This document shows positions 43,888 through 51,622 of a stretch of 64,000 bases of DNA, piece by piece. The position numbers and the translations under genes were made by a program. Numbering within the stretch: position 1 is the first letter of the stretch; each line of letters opens with the position of its first letter. Below the pieces are notes generated by a model that ran no database searches, was not told the origin of the DNA, and saw only the letters and a program-made list of their open reading frames with translations. The stretch is from positions 124,001 through 188,000 of the forward strand of contig NZ_JWTB01000005.1 of the NCBI RefSeq assembly GCF_000813845.1, read 5' to 3'. This DNA is from Pseudarthrobacter phenanthrenivorans. Lineage in GTDB: Bacteria; Actinomycetota; Actinomycetes; Actinomycetales; Micrococcaceae.

Positions 43888-44898
43888 ATGGGCCAGTTGT
43901 CCGGACCGACAGACCCCACCGCCGATGCCCATTGGGAGCACAACCATCCGCGCAAGGGGTTCTTTACCGACACGTCGATCTGCATCGGCTGCAAGGCCTG
44001 TGAAGTCGCCTGCAAGGAATGGAACCACAACCCGCAGGACGGAAACCTTGAGTTGCTGGGATCGTCCTACGACAACACCGGATCGCTGGGTGCCAGCACC
44101 TGGCGGCATGTGGCGTTCATCGAGCAAGGCCAGGAACGCATTGCCGAAGCCCGGGAATCGGGCCGGGCCCTGGTCAGCCTGGGCATGCCCCGTATTGGCC
44201 CTCCCGCCCCTGCCGGCTCCGGCGCGACGGACCTGGCAGGAGCGGACACCACGCCTCCGGACACGGCTGACTTCCGGTGGCTGATGTCCTCGGATGTCTG
44301 CAAGCACTGCACGCACGCAGGCTGCCTGGACGTCTGCCCGACGGGGGCCCTTTTCCGCACCGAATTCGGCACCGTCGTGGTTCAGGACGATGTCTGCAAC
44401 GGCTGTGGAACCTGCGTGGCCGGTTGCCCCTTCGGGGTGATCGAGCGCCGCAGCAACGGCACGGTCAAGGTCGCCACCAGCAGGGAGGAACAGCACGCCA
44501 AGCACCCGGCCGTCCCCAATGAAGGCATCGCCCAGAAGTGCACGCTGTGCTACGACCGGCTGGTGGCCGACGAGACACCCGCCTGCGCCAAGGCCTGCCC
44601 GACGACGTCCATCAAGTTCGGCGACCACGACGACATGGTGGAAACGGCACGGGAGCGCGTCGCCACCCTGCATGCGCAGGGTATGACCGAAGCAAGGCTT
44701 TACGGGGCCAATGAGAACGACGGCGTCGGCGGCACCGGGTCCGTCTTCCTGCTGCTGGATGAGCCCGAGGTGTACGGGCTCCCGCCGGACCCTCGCGTCC
44801 CCACCGCCGACCTGCCGCGGATGTACCGGCGGGCAGGCATGGCAGTGGCGGGGATGGCCGCGGCCGCAGCACTGGCTTTCCTGGGAGGACGGGCGTGA
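43888..44898 (+). CDS. Formate dehydrogenase iron-sulfur subunit (4Fe-4S, FdnH/HybA type)
   Basis: This 336-residue ferredoxin-like subunit carries electrons from the catalytic subunit to the membrane. Four cysteine groups are visible: CIGCKACEVACKEW, CKHCTHAGCLDVCP, CNGCGTCVAGCPFG, and CTLCYDRL with CAKACP, enough for four 4Fe-4S clusters. The last 25 residues form a single membrane anchor (AGMAVAGMAAAAALAFLGG). It begins 1 base after the catalytic subunit's stop and overlaps the next gene by GTGA. Confidence 0.93.
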   Translation: MGQLSGPTDPTADAHWEHNHPRKGFFTDTSICIGCKACEVACKEWNHNPQDGNLELLGSSYDNTGSLGASTWRHVAFIEQGQERIAEARESGRALVSLGMPRIGPPAPAGSGATDLAGADTTPPDTADFRWLMSSDVCKHCTHAGCLDVCPTGALFRTEFGTVVVQDDVCNGCGTCVAGCPFGVIERRSNGTVKVATSREEQHAKHPAVPNEGIAQKCTLCYDRLVADETPACAKACPTTSIKFGDHDDMVETARERVATLHAQGMTEARLYGANENDGVGGTGSVFLLLDEPEVYGLPPDPRVPTADLPRMYRRAGMAVAGMAAAAALAFLGGRA

Positions 44899-45986
44899 CC
44901 CTTTCCGAATTCGACAGCTTCCGGCCGGCGGAGCCTGCCCGGCGCCGCAGGCCGGACGGCAACCGTGGCGTGCGGCGGCGCAAGGACAACGGCGATGGTT
45001 CCCGGGAAATGCCGATGGTCCCGGAGCCGGACTTCACCTCCTACTATGGCCGCTCCGTCGTAAAGCCCGCGCCCTGGGGCGATGACGTTGCCATCTACCT
45101 GTTCTTGGGCGGCGTGGCAGCGGGCTCGGCATTGCTGGGCCTCGGCGGGCAGCTGACCGGCCGTCCGCTACTGCGGCGGAATGCCCGACTGGGTGCCTTG
45201 ACTGCCGTGAGCGCCGGCGCCGTTGCCCTGGTGAAGGACCTGGGGAGGCCGGAGCGTTTCCTGCACATGCTGCGGACCTTCAAGGTGACCTCGCCGATGA
45301 GCGTGGGCTCCTGGATCCTCAGCGCCTTCAGCGCAGGTGCCGGCGTCGCGGCAGTGGCGGAAATCGACCGGATGAGCGGAAACCGGCTGCCCCTTGGCCC
45401 CCTGCGCAAGGTGCTGCAGGCCGTCGAAGGACCGGCCGGCGTCGAGGCTGCGCTCTTTGCCGGACCCCTGGCGGCATACACCGCGGTGTTGCTGGGCGAC
45501 ACTGCCACGCCCACCTGGAACGCCGCACACGAGGAACTGCCTTTCGTCTTCGTGAGTTCGGCATGCCTCGCCTCCGCCGGGCTCGCCATGGTCACCACGC
45601 CGGTGCGCGAAACCGGTCCGGCACGCAACCTTGCCGTGCTCGGCGTCGTGGGCGACGTGCTTGCCATGAAAACCATGGAGCGCCGGATGGACCCGGTGGC
45701 AGCCGAACCCCTGCACCAGGGCAAGGCCGGCACCATGCTGAAATGGAGCGAACGGCTGGCGGTGGCCGGCGGTCTGGGCACGCTCCTGGGCGGCCGCAAC
45801 CGCGTCGTGGCTGCGGCTTCGGGGGTGGCTTTGCTGGCTGCTTCGGCACTGACCCGGTTCGGTGTGTTCGAGGCGGGACTGGAGTCTGCCAGGGATCCCC
45901 GGTACACGATCGAACCGCAGAAGAACCGGCTGGCCGCCCGCCGCGCTGCCGGCGTAACCGGCGACGCCATCACCACCGGCAGCTGA
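44895..45986 (+). CDS. nrfD: NrfD/PsrC-type membrane subunit of formate dehydrogenase
   Basis: This 363-residue integral membrane protein probably passes electrons from the iron-sulfur subunit to quinone. After a charged N-terminal part of about 60 residues it shows eight or so hydrophobic segments, with VAIYLFLGGVAAGSALLG and DLGRPERFLHMLRTFKVTSPMSVGSW being hallmark sequences of the NrfD family. GTG 44895 overlaps the previous stop. It replaces the cytochrome b subunit found in E. coli FdnI. Confidence 0.9.
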   Translation: MTLSEFDSFRPAEPARRRRPDGNRGVRRRKDNGDGSREMPMVPEPDFTSYYGRSVVKPAPWGDDVAIYLFLGGVAAGSALLGLGGQLTGRPLLRRNARLGALTAVSAGAVALVKDLGRPERFLHMLRTFKVTSPMSVGSWILSAFSAGAGVAAVAEIDRMSGNRLPLGPLRKVLQAVEGPAGVEAALFAGPLAAYTAVLLGDTATPTWNAAHEELPFVFVSSACLASAGLAMVTTPVRETGPARNLAVLGVVGDVLAMKTMERRMDPVAAEPLHQGKAGTMLKWSERLAVAGGLGTLLGGRNRVVAAASGVALLAASALTRFGVFEAGLESARDPRYTIEPQKNRLAARRAAGVTGDAITTGS

Positions 45987-46001
45987 CCGGCCAGTCAGGC
46001 G

Positions 46002-47027
46002 TCAGCGGACCGCGATGCCGGAGCCGGCAATGGTGTGGCCAATGACGGGGTACCCGGGCAGCTCGCCGACCACCAGCAGGCCGCCGGAAGTCTGGGCGTC
46101 CGCCAGCAGCAACAGGTCGTCTTCGGTGACGCCGGACGAGGTATCAAGGTGTGGGCGCACCCAGTCGAGGTTCCGCCGCGTGCCGCCGGAGACAAAGCCG
46201 TCGCGGAGCGCCTCGGCAGCTCCGTCAATCACCGGTACAGCGTTCAGGTCGATCACTGCGCCGACGTCCGAGGCGCGGACCATTTTGTAGAGATGCCCCA
46301 GCAGGCCGAAACCGGTGACGTCAGTAGCTGCCCGGACCCCGGCGGCCACTGCTGCGTCGGAGGCATCGCGGTTCAGGCCCGCCATGGTCTCGATCGCCTC
46401 GGCGAAAACCTCGCCGGTTGTCTTGTGCCGGTTGTTCAGAAGCCCGACGCCGATCGGCTTGGTGAGCGTGATGGGCAACCCCGGCCGGGCGGCATCGTTG
46501 CGCAGCAACCGTTCCGGGTGCGCGACCCCCGTGACCGCCATGCCGTACTTCGGCTCCGGATCGTCGATGGAGTGGCCGCCGAGCACGGGGCAACCGGCCT
46601 CCGACGCCACGCTCAGCCCGCCGCGCAGGACCTCCGTCATCAGCTCCATCGGCAGGACGCCGCGGGGCCAGCCAACCAGGTTGATGGCCGTGACCGGCCT
46701 GCCGCCCATGGCGTAAATATCCGAGAGCGCATTGGCGGCAGCGATCCGGCCCCAGTCAAAGGCATCGTTGACGACCGGAGTGAAGAAATCGGCGGTCGTC
46801 AGAACCGCCAGGTCCTCCCGCACCAGGACGGCTGCCGCGTCGTCGCCGCTGTCCAGCCCAACCAGCACCTCTGCGCCCGGCTGGCCGATGAGGCCCCGGA
46901 CGGCATCCTCGAGTTCGCCAGGCGGAATCTTGCAGGCGCAGCCTCCTCCATGGGCATAGTCGGTGAGCCGGACCGCGCCGACGGCGCCACGGTCAAGTTG
47001 CTGGACTGACGTCTGTGCCTCATTCAC
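46002..47027 (-). CDS. selD: Selenide, water dikinase (selenophosphate synthetase)
   Basis: This 341-residue enzyme makes selenophosphate from selenide and ATP, the selenium donor for Sec-tRNA. The active-site loop is GGGCACKIPPGELE with Cys30 and Lys33 matching E. coli Cys17 and Lys20, so the protein is a cysteine form and not a selenoprotein. The nucleotide-binding DDAAAVLV, NALSDIYAMGGRP and GLLGHLYKM motifs are in order. It is convergent with the formate dehydrogenase operon and divergent from tRNA-Sec/selAB. Confidence 0.95.
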   Translation of the reverse strand: MNEAQTSVQQLDRGAVGAVRLTDYAHGGGCACKIPPGELEDAVRGLIGQPGAEVLVGLDSGDDAAAVLVREDLAVLTTADFFTPVVNDAFDWGRIAAANALSDIYAMGGRPVTAINLVGWPRGVLPMELMTEVLRGGLSVASEAGCPVLGGHSIDDPEPKYGMAVTGVAHPERLLRNDAARPGLPITLTKPIGVGLLNNRHKTTGEVFAEAIETMAGLNRDASDAAVAAGVRAATDVTGFGLLGHLYKMVRASDVGAVIDLNAVPVIDGAAEALRDGFVSGGTRRNLDWVRPHLDTSSGVTEDDLLLLADAQTSGGLLVVGELPGYPVIGHTIAGSGIAVR

Positions 47028-47058
47028 CCGCCTAGCGTACCCCCGGCACGCGACCTGC

Positions 47059-47064
47059 TATATT
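47059..47064 (+). promoter_or_regulatory. Predicted -10 box of tRNA-Sec
   Basis: TATATT ends 7 bases before the tRNA 5' end, the spacing expected for a start near the mature terminus. A -35 match is poor. Confidence 0.5.
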
Positions 47065-47071
47065 GATCCGC

Positions 47072-47166
47072 GGTGGCGTCCGGGTCCTGGTGGGCCCCCC
47101 GGTCTTCAAAACCGGTGCGGCTGAGCATCTCGGCCTGGCGGGTTCGATTCCCGTCCGCCACCGCCA
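47072..47166 (+). tRNA. selC: tRNA-Sec, anticodon UCA
   Basis: The 95-base gene folds as a selenocysteine tRNA. The acceptor is GGTGGCG with CGCCACC; the eighth pair (T79-C55 of the 3' side at 47155) is a mismatch. The D stem has six pairs (GGGTCC/GGGCCC), and the anticodon stem CCGGT/ACCGG has loop CTTCAAA with TCA at 47106-47108. The long variable arm is GGCTGAG/CTCGGCC, and the T-arm loop is TTCGATT. Discriminator G is at 47163 and CCA is encoded at 47164-47166. It decodes UGA 189 of the formate dehydrogenase gene. Confidence 0.95.
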
Positions 47167-47202
47167 ACTTTCGGCAGTGGATGCCGCGATCTGAGGAGGC
47201 CT

Positions 47203-48534
47203 GTGGACCACGTCGATCCCCGGCGCCTGATTCCCCGCACGAACGACCTCCTGGCATTGCCGCCCGTCCGCGAAGCCCGGACACGGCTGAATGAGCGTGT
47301 GGTCCTGGGGCTGGTCCGGGACATCCAGGAGCAGGCCCGGCGCGGCGACCTGCCTCCCGGAGAGGTGGAGCCGGTCCTGCTGGCGGCCATCGCCGGGCGG
47401 AGGGCAACCACCCTGCGCCCGGTGTTGAACGCCACCGGCGTGATCGTCCACACGAACCTCGGGCGGGCGCCCCTTTCCGCTGCCGCGGTTGACGCTGTTG
47501 TCGCCGCCAGCGGCTACGTCGACGTGGAACTCGACCTGGCTGACGGAAACCGCTCCCGGCGGGGCGCCGGTGCCCGGGCGGCACTGCTCGCCGCCTGCCC
47601 CGCGGCTGAGGACGCCCTGGTGGTCAACAACGGAGCGGCGGCCCTGCTCCTGGCCACAACGGCTCTGGCCATTGGCCGGGAGGTGGTGGTCAGCCGCGGC
47701 GAACTCGTGGAGATCGGTGCCGGCTTCAGGCTCACCGACCTCATGGAATCGACGGGTGCGAGGCTCCACGAGGTGGGGACCACCAACCGGACCCACCTGC
47801 ACGACTACGCCGGAGCCCTCGGACCCGATACCGGCTGCATCCTGAAAGTCCATCCGAGCAACTTCCGGGTGGACGGTTTCACGTCCGCTGTTCCGCTGCA
47901 GGAACTGGCCCCCCTGGCCCATGCACACGGGGTGTCGCTCGTGGCCGACCTTGGCAGCGGACTGCTGGCCCCCGACCCACACCTCCCTGACGAACCTGAC
48001 GTTGCCACCGCCCTGGCGGCCGGGGCCGACGTCGTCATTGCCAGCGGCGACAAACTGCTGGGCGGGCCCCAGGCCGGCCTGTTGCTGGGCGGCAGGGAGG
48101 TCATCACCCGGCTGGCCCGCCACCCGCTTGCGCGGGCCGTGCGGGCCGACAAACTTGCCCTCGCCGCCCTGGAGGCGACCGTCGCGGGCGGAACGCCGCC
48201 GGTCGTGCAGGCGCTGCACGCCGACGCCGGGGACTTGCGGCGCCGCACGGACCGGCTGGCCCGGGAACTGGGCGTACCCGTCGTACCGCATGACGGCAGG
48301 GTGGGCGGCGGAGGCGCTCCCGGCTTTCCCCTGCCCGGGTGGGCGCTCAGGCTCCCCGAAGGACTGGCCCGGCCCCTGCGTACCGGCGATCCCGCCGTGC
48401 TGCCGCGCGTCCACGACGGTTCCTGCCTGCTCGATCTGCGCTGCGTGCCGGCAGACCAGGATGACCGGATTCTCGAGGCCGTCCGGCAGGCGCTGGCAAC
48501 CCTCAAGTCTGCGGATGCAGGCAGGGCGGGCTGA
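47203..48534 (+). CDS. selA: L-seryl-tRNA(Sec) selenium transferase
   Basis: This 443-residue PLP enzyme converts seryl-tRNA-Sec to selenocysteinyl-tRNA. The PLP lysine is Lys284 in ASGDKLLGGPQAG, and the segments NATGVIVHTNLGRAPLS, GTTNRTHLHDYAGAL and KVHPSNFRVDGF are strongly family-specific. Start GTG 47203 follows GAGGAGG by about 4 bases. It lies 36 bases after tRNA-Sec and 3 bases before selB, so the three are probably transcribed together. Confidence 0.95.
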   Translation: MDHVDPRRLIPRTNDLLALPPVREARTRLNERVVLGLVRDIQEQARRGDLPPGEVEPVLLAAIAGRRATTLRPVLNATGVIVHTNLGRAPLSAAAVDAVVAASGYVDVELDLADGNRSRRGAGARAALLAACPAAEDALVVNNGAAALLLATTALAIGREVVVSRGELVEIGAGFRLTDLMESTGARLHEVGTTNRTHLHDYAGALGPDTGCILKVHPSNFRVDGFTSAVPLQELAPLAHAHGVSLVADLGSGLLAPDPHLPDEPDVATALAAGADVVIASGDKLLGGPQAGLLLGGREVITRLARHPLARAVRADKLALAALEATVAGGTPPVVQALHADAGDLRRRTDRLARELGVPVVPHDGRVGGGGAPGFPLPGWALRLPEGLARPLRTGDPAVLPRVHDGSCLLDLRCVPADQDDRILEAVRQALATLKSADAGRAG

Positions 48535-48537
48535 GGC

Positions 48538-50331
48538 GTGCACGTCGTCGCCACGGCCGGACATGTGGATTCCGGCAAGAGCACCCTGGTCCGCGCCCTT
48601 ACCGGCATGGAGCCGGACCGGTGGGAGGAAGAACGGCGCCGCGGGCTCACCATCGACCTCGGTTACGCCTGGACCACGTTGCCGTCCGGACAGGACGTTG
48701 CGTTCGTGGACGTCCCCGGCCACGAGCGTTTCCTGGGCAATATGCTTGCCGGCATCGGGCCGGCTCCGGTGGTCTGTTTCGTCGTCGCCGCTGACGAAGG
48801 CTGGCAGGCCCAGTCGAGCGACCACCGGGACGCCGTGGCGGCGCTGGGCATCGATCACGGCGTGGTGGTCCTCAGCCGCGCGGACCGGGCGTCCGGCCAA
48901 CGGGTGGCGGACGTGCTGGCCCGGACCCGGGTGGAGCTGGCCGGGACCGGACTGCGCGACGCGCCGGCAGTTGCCGTGTCCGCCATCGACGGCACGGGCC
49001 TGGCTGACCTGCGTGCAGCGCTCGACGGCGTCCTGGCCGGTGTGCCGCATCCACCCACCGATGGGCGGGTCCGGCTGTGGGTGGACCGCTCGTTCACGAT
49101 CACCGGTTCCGGAACGGTGGTGACTGGAACGCTGGCAGCAGGAACGGTCGTCCAGGGGGACCGGCTTACCCTGCTGGGCCACTCGGCTTCCCGGTCCGTC
49201 GTCGTCCGTGGACTGCAAAGCCGCGACACCTCGTACACCTCGGTGTCCCCCGTCAGCCGGGTGGCCTTGAACCTGCGTGACGTTGCCGCCACGGACATCC
49301 GGCGCGGGGACACCCTGCTGACCCCCGATGCCTGGCCTACCACCGCCGTCCTGGGCATCCAGCGGACCACCGGCGTCGCCTACACGGAGGTGCCGGAACA
49401 GCTCATGGTCCATGCCGGCACCGCGTCCGTGCCTGGCCGGCTGCGACCTTTCGGCGCCGACCACGCCCGGCTGGTCCTCGACAGGCACCTGCCCCTCGTC
49501 CCGGGGGACCGGCTGGTGCTGCGTAACCCCGGCAGCCGCTCCGTGCTGGGCGGGGCCCGCATCCTCGACGCCGACCCACCCGCCTTGCGGCGGCGCGGCG
49601 ACGGCGCCCACTGGGCAGAACGGCTTGCCGGCATGGACCCGGCCGGGGACGTGCTGGGGGAGGTGGCAGCCCGCAAAGCAGTGCAGCTGGAGCATTTGCG
49701 GCGGCTGGGCCTGCTGTCCGGCCACCAGCCCCACGTGCCGCCTGGCGTGGAGGTCATCGATGACTGGTGGGTGCACGCTCCGGTCCTTGAGGCTTGGCAG
49801 CAGCAGCTCCGCAACTCAGTCCAGGAGCTGCAGGACCGCGACCCGTTGGCGCCCGGCCTGTCCATGGGGGCAGCCCGCGACCTGCTTCGCCTGCCCGACG
49901 AGAGGCTGCTTGCCCACATCATCAGCGCGGCAGGCCTCAAACAGGAGGCCGGCCACATCCGGCTGCCCGGCAGCCGGGGCCTTGGCCCCGTCGAACCGGC
50001 AATTGCCGAGCTGGAGCGCAGGCTCACGGCACATGCGTTCCAGGCCCCGGAATCCGAGGAGCTCGCCGCCCTGGGCCTGGGCGCCCGGGAGCTGGCCGCC
50101 GCCGAGCGCACCGGCCGCCTGCTGCGCCTGCGTGACGGCGTGGTGCTGCTGCCTACGGCGCCAGCCCTTGCCATGCGCACCCTCGCCGGCCTGGAACAGC
50201 CCTTCACCACCAGCGAGGCGCGCCAGGCCCTCGGAACAACGCGCCGGATCGCCGTACCACTCCTGGAGCACCTCGATTCGCGGGGATGGACCCAGCGGCT
50301 GGACGCCGGACACCGCAAAGTGGTGCGCTGA
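48538..50331 (+). CDS. selB: Selenocysteine-specific elongation factor
   Basis: This 597-residue translation factor delivers Sec-tRNA to the ribosome at UGA when the SECIS hairpin is bound. G-domain motifs are GHVDSGKST (residues 8-16), DVPGH (58-62) and the SRAD variant of NKxD. Domains II-III follow, and the C-terminal part has four winged-helix modules ending in VLLEHLDSRG-like sequence (PLLEHLDSRGWTQRLDAGHR), which bind the SECIS. GTG 48538 follows selA by 3 bases. Confidence 0.95.
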   Translation: MHVVATAGHVDSGKSTLVRALTGMEPDRWEEERRRGLTIDLGYAWTTLPSGQDVAFVDVPGHERFLGNMLAGIGPAPVVCFVVAADEGWQAQSSDHRDAVAALGIDHGVVVLSRADRASGQRVADVLARTRVELAGTGLRDAPAVAVSAIDGTGLADLRAALDGVLAGVPHPPTDGRVRLWVDRSFTITGSGTVVTGTLAAGTVVQGDRLTLLGHSASRSVVVRGLQSRDTSYTSVSPVSRVALNLRDVAATDIRRGDTLLTPDAWPTTAVLGIQRTTGVAYTEVPEQLMVHAGTASVPGRLRPFGADHARLVLDRHLPLVPGDRLVLRNPGSRSVLGGARILDADPPALRRRGDGAHWAERLAGMDPAGDVLGEVAARKAVQLEHLRRLGLLSGHQPHVPPGVEVIDDWWVHAPVLEAWQQQLRNSVQELQDRDPLAPGLSMGAARDLLRLPDERLLAHIISAAGLKQEAGHIRLPGSRGLGPVEPAIAELERRLTAHAFQAPESEELAALGLGARELAAAERTGRLLRLRDGVVLLPTAPALAMRTLAGLEQPFTTSEARQALGTTRRIAVPLLEHLDSRGWTQRLDAGHRKVVR

Positions 50332-50399
50332 CGTCCGGCGGATGACTCCTCCCTCCGCCCGTCGGTAAAAGCCTGCGTGACGCGCAGTGGATCGAGGAA

Positions 50400-50680
50400 T
50401 CTTTCGGCGGGGATTGCGTCGAAGGGTGGCCGGCGATCTCCAGCGCGCGTCGCGTAGTTGGGCTCGCTGCGAGATGACGGAGGGAACCTGCGCGGTACGT
50501 TTCGTCACCAAACCCGCGGTACGCATGCTCGCGGGCGATGCTGAGCTCCTGGGTGAGGAGGTCTGCTGCATCTTCCGGCCGTCGATCGGCAACTGCGATC
50601 ATGCCTTGAAGCGTGAGTGCATTTCGGCGGTGGTCCATGCGGCAGCTGTCAGCCCTGGTAGTCAGGAAATCAGGTGATGG
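50400..50680 (-). pseudogene. Possible remnant of a TPR-type protein
   Basis: In the 382-base gap after selB, a minus-strand frame contains RRNALTLQGMIAVADRRPED, AADLLTQELSIAREHAYRGF and ETYRAGSLRHLAA in continuous order, which looks like tetratricopeptide helices as found in LuxR- or SARP-type regulators. There is no normal start or domain around it, and after 50430 the frame loses protein character. It is best seen as a gene fragment. The rest of the gap shows only a weak GGCGGA/TCCGCC stem (50337-50359). Confidence 0.35.
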
Positions 50681-50713
50681 CGGCCCGAGCTTGCCTCGTG
50701 ACGCAAAGGCAAT

Positions 50714-51622
50714 TCACGGTGCCAGGCCCACCCGGTTTCGGCCGGATGCCTTGGCGGTGTAGAGGGCCGTGTCGGCTTCACCCAGGACGATCGCGGCGTC
50801 AACGTGATGCCCGGGAGTGAAGGCTGAAATACCTGCGCTGAGTGTCAGGTGGCCGGTGGGGTCCCCGGTATGGGGGATCTTTAAGGCTTGGACGGCGTGA
50901 AGCGCCCGTTTCAGCATGTCTTTGGCTCCCTGTTTTGACTGTCTTGGCAGGACGAGGAGGAATTCCTCGCCGCCGTACCGGTAGACCCCGTCGCTGCTGC
51001 GTGCCACGGTCGCGAGGGCGGCCGCCACTGCCTGTAGAGCTTGGTCGCCTGCCGGGTGTCCGTAGATGTCGTTGTAGCTTTTGAAGTTGTCGACGTCGCA
51101 CATGGCAAGGCAGTATCCCTCCTCGTACCGTTGGCTGCGGGCGTGCAGTTGTGTAAGGTCTTCGGTGAGCTTGAGCCTGTTGCTCAGGCCGGTCAGGGGA
51201 TCGGTTCGCGCTTGCTGTAAGAGCATCTTCCGGTAGTGGGCCAGGTCGGCGTGCAGTGTGGTGACCCGCTTTGCCACCAGTAATCGGGTGTGCAGGACAA
51301 ATGGGTCCAGCGGCTTGGTGACGTAGTCGTCCGCGCCGGCCTCAAGCCCGGCAAGGACGTCGTCCCGGGAGCCTTGCGAGGTCAGCAGCACTATGTAGGT
51401 GTACAGGTCCGCAGCCTGCGCCCGAATGGCGCGACACAGGGCAAGCCCGTCCAGCCCTGGCATCATCCAGTCCGTGACTACCACATCCGGCCGGTGCTCC
51501 AGAAAGATGGCCCACGCTTCGTCGCCGTCTTTCGCTGTAAGGCAGTCATAGCCGGAACGGTCGACGGTTGCCTTGGCTACCAGGAGCGAGCCCGGATCGT
51601 CATCTGCCACCAGGACGATCAC
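50714..51622 (-). CDS. Response regulator with GGDEF domain (diguanylate cyclase)
   Basis: This 302-residue protein has an N-terminal receiver (DDDPGSLLVAKA, phospho-acceptor Asp in VVVTDWMMPG, switch Lys in YVTKPLDPF) and a C-terminal diguanylate cyclase. The active site reads YRYGGEEFLLV, and RSSD lies five residues upstream, matching the RxxD inhibitory site. It therefore probably makes cyclic di-GMP upon phosphorylation, with product inhibition. It overlaps the large hybrid kinase gene by 4 bases (ATGA), so that kinase is its likely partner. Confidence 0.92.
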   Translation of the reverse strand: MIVLVADDDPGSLLVAKATVDRSGYDCLTAKDGDEAWAIFLEHRPDVVVTDWMMPGLDGLALCRAIRAQAADLYTYIVLLTSQGSRDDVLAGLEAGADDYVTKPLDPFVLHTRLLVAKRVTTLHADLAHYRKMLLQQARTDPLTGLSNRLKLTEDLTQLHARSQRYEEGYCLAMCDVDNFKSYNDIYGHPAGDQALQAVAAALATVARSSDGVYRYGGEEFLLVLPRQSKQGAKDMLKRALHAVQALKIPHTGDPTGHLTLSAGISAFTPGHHVDAAIVLGEADTALYTAKASGRNRVGLAP

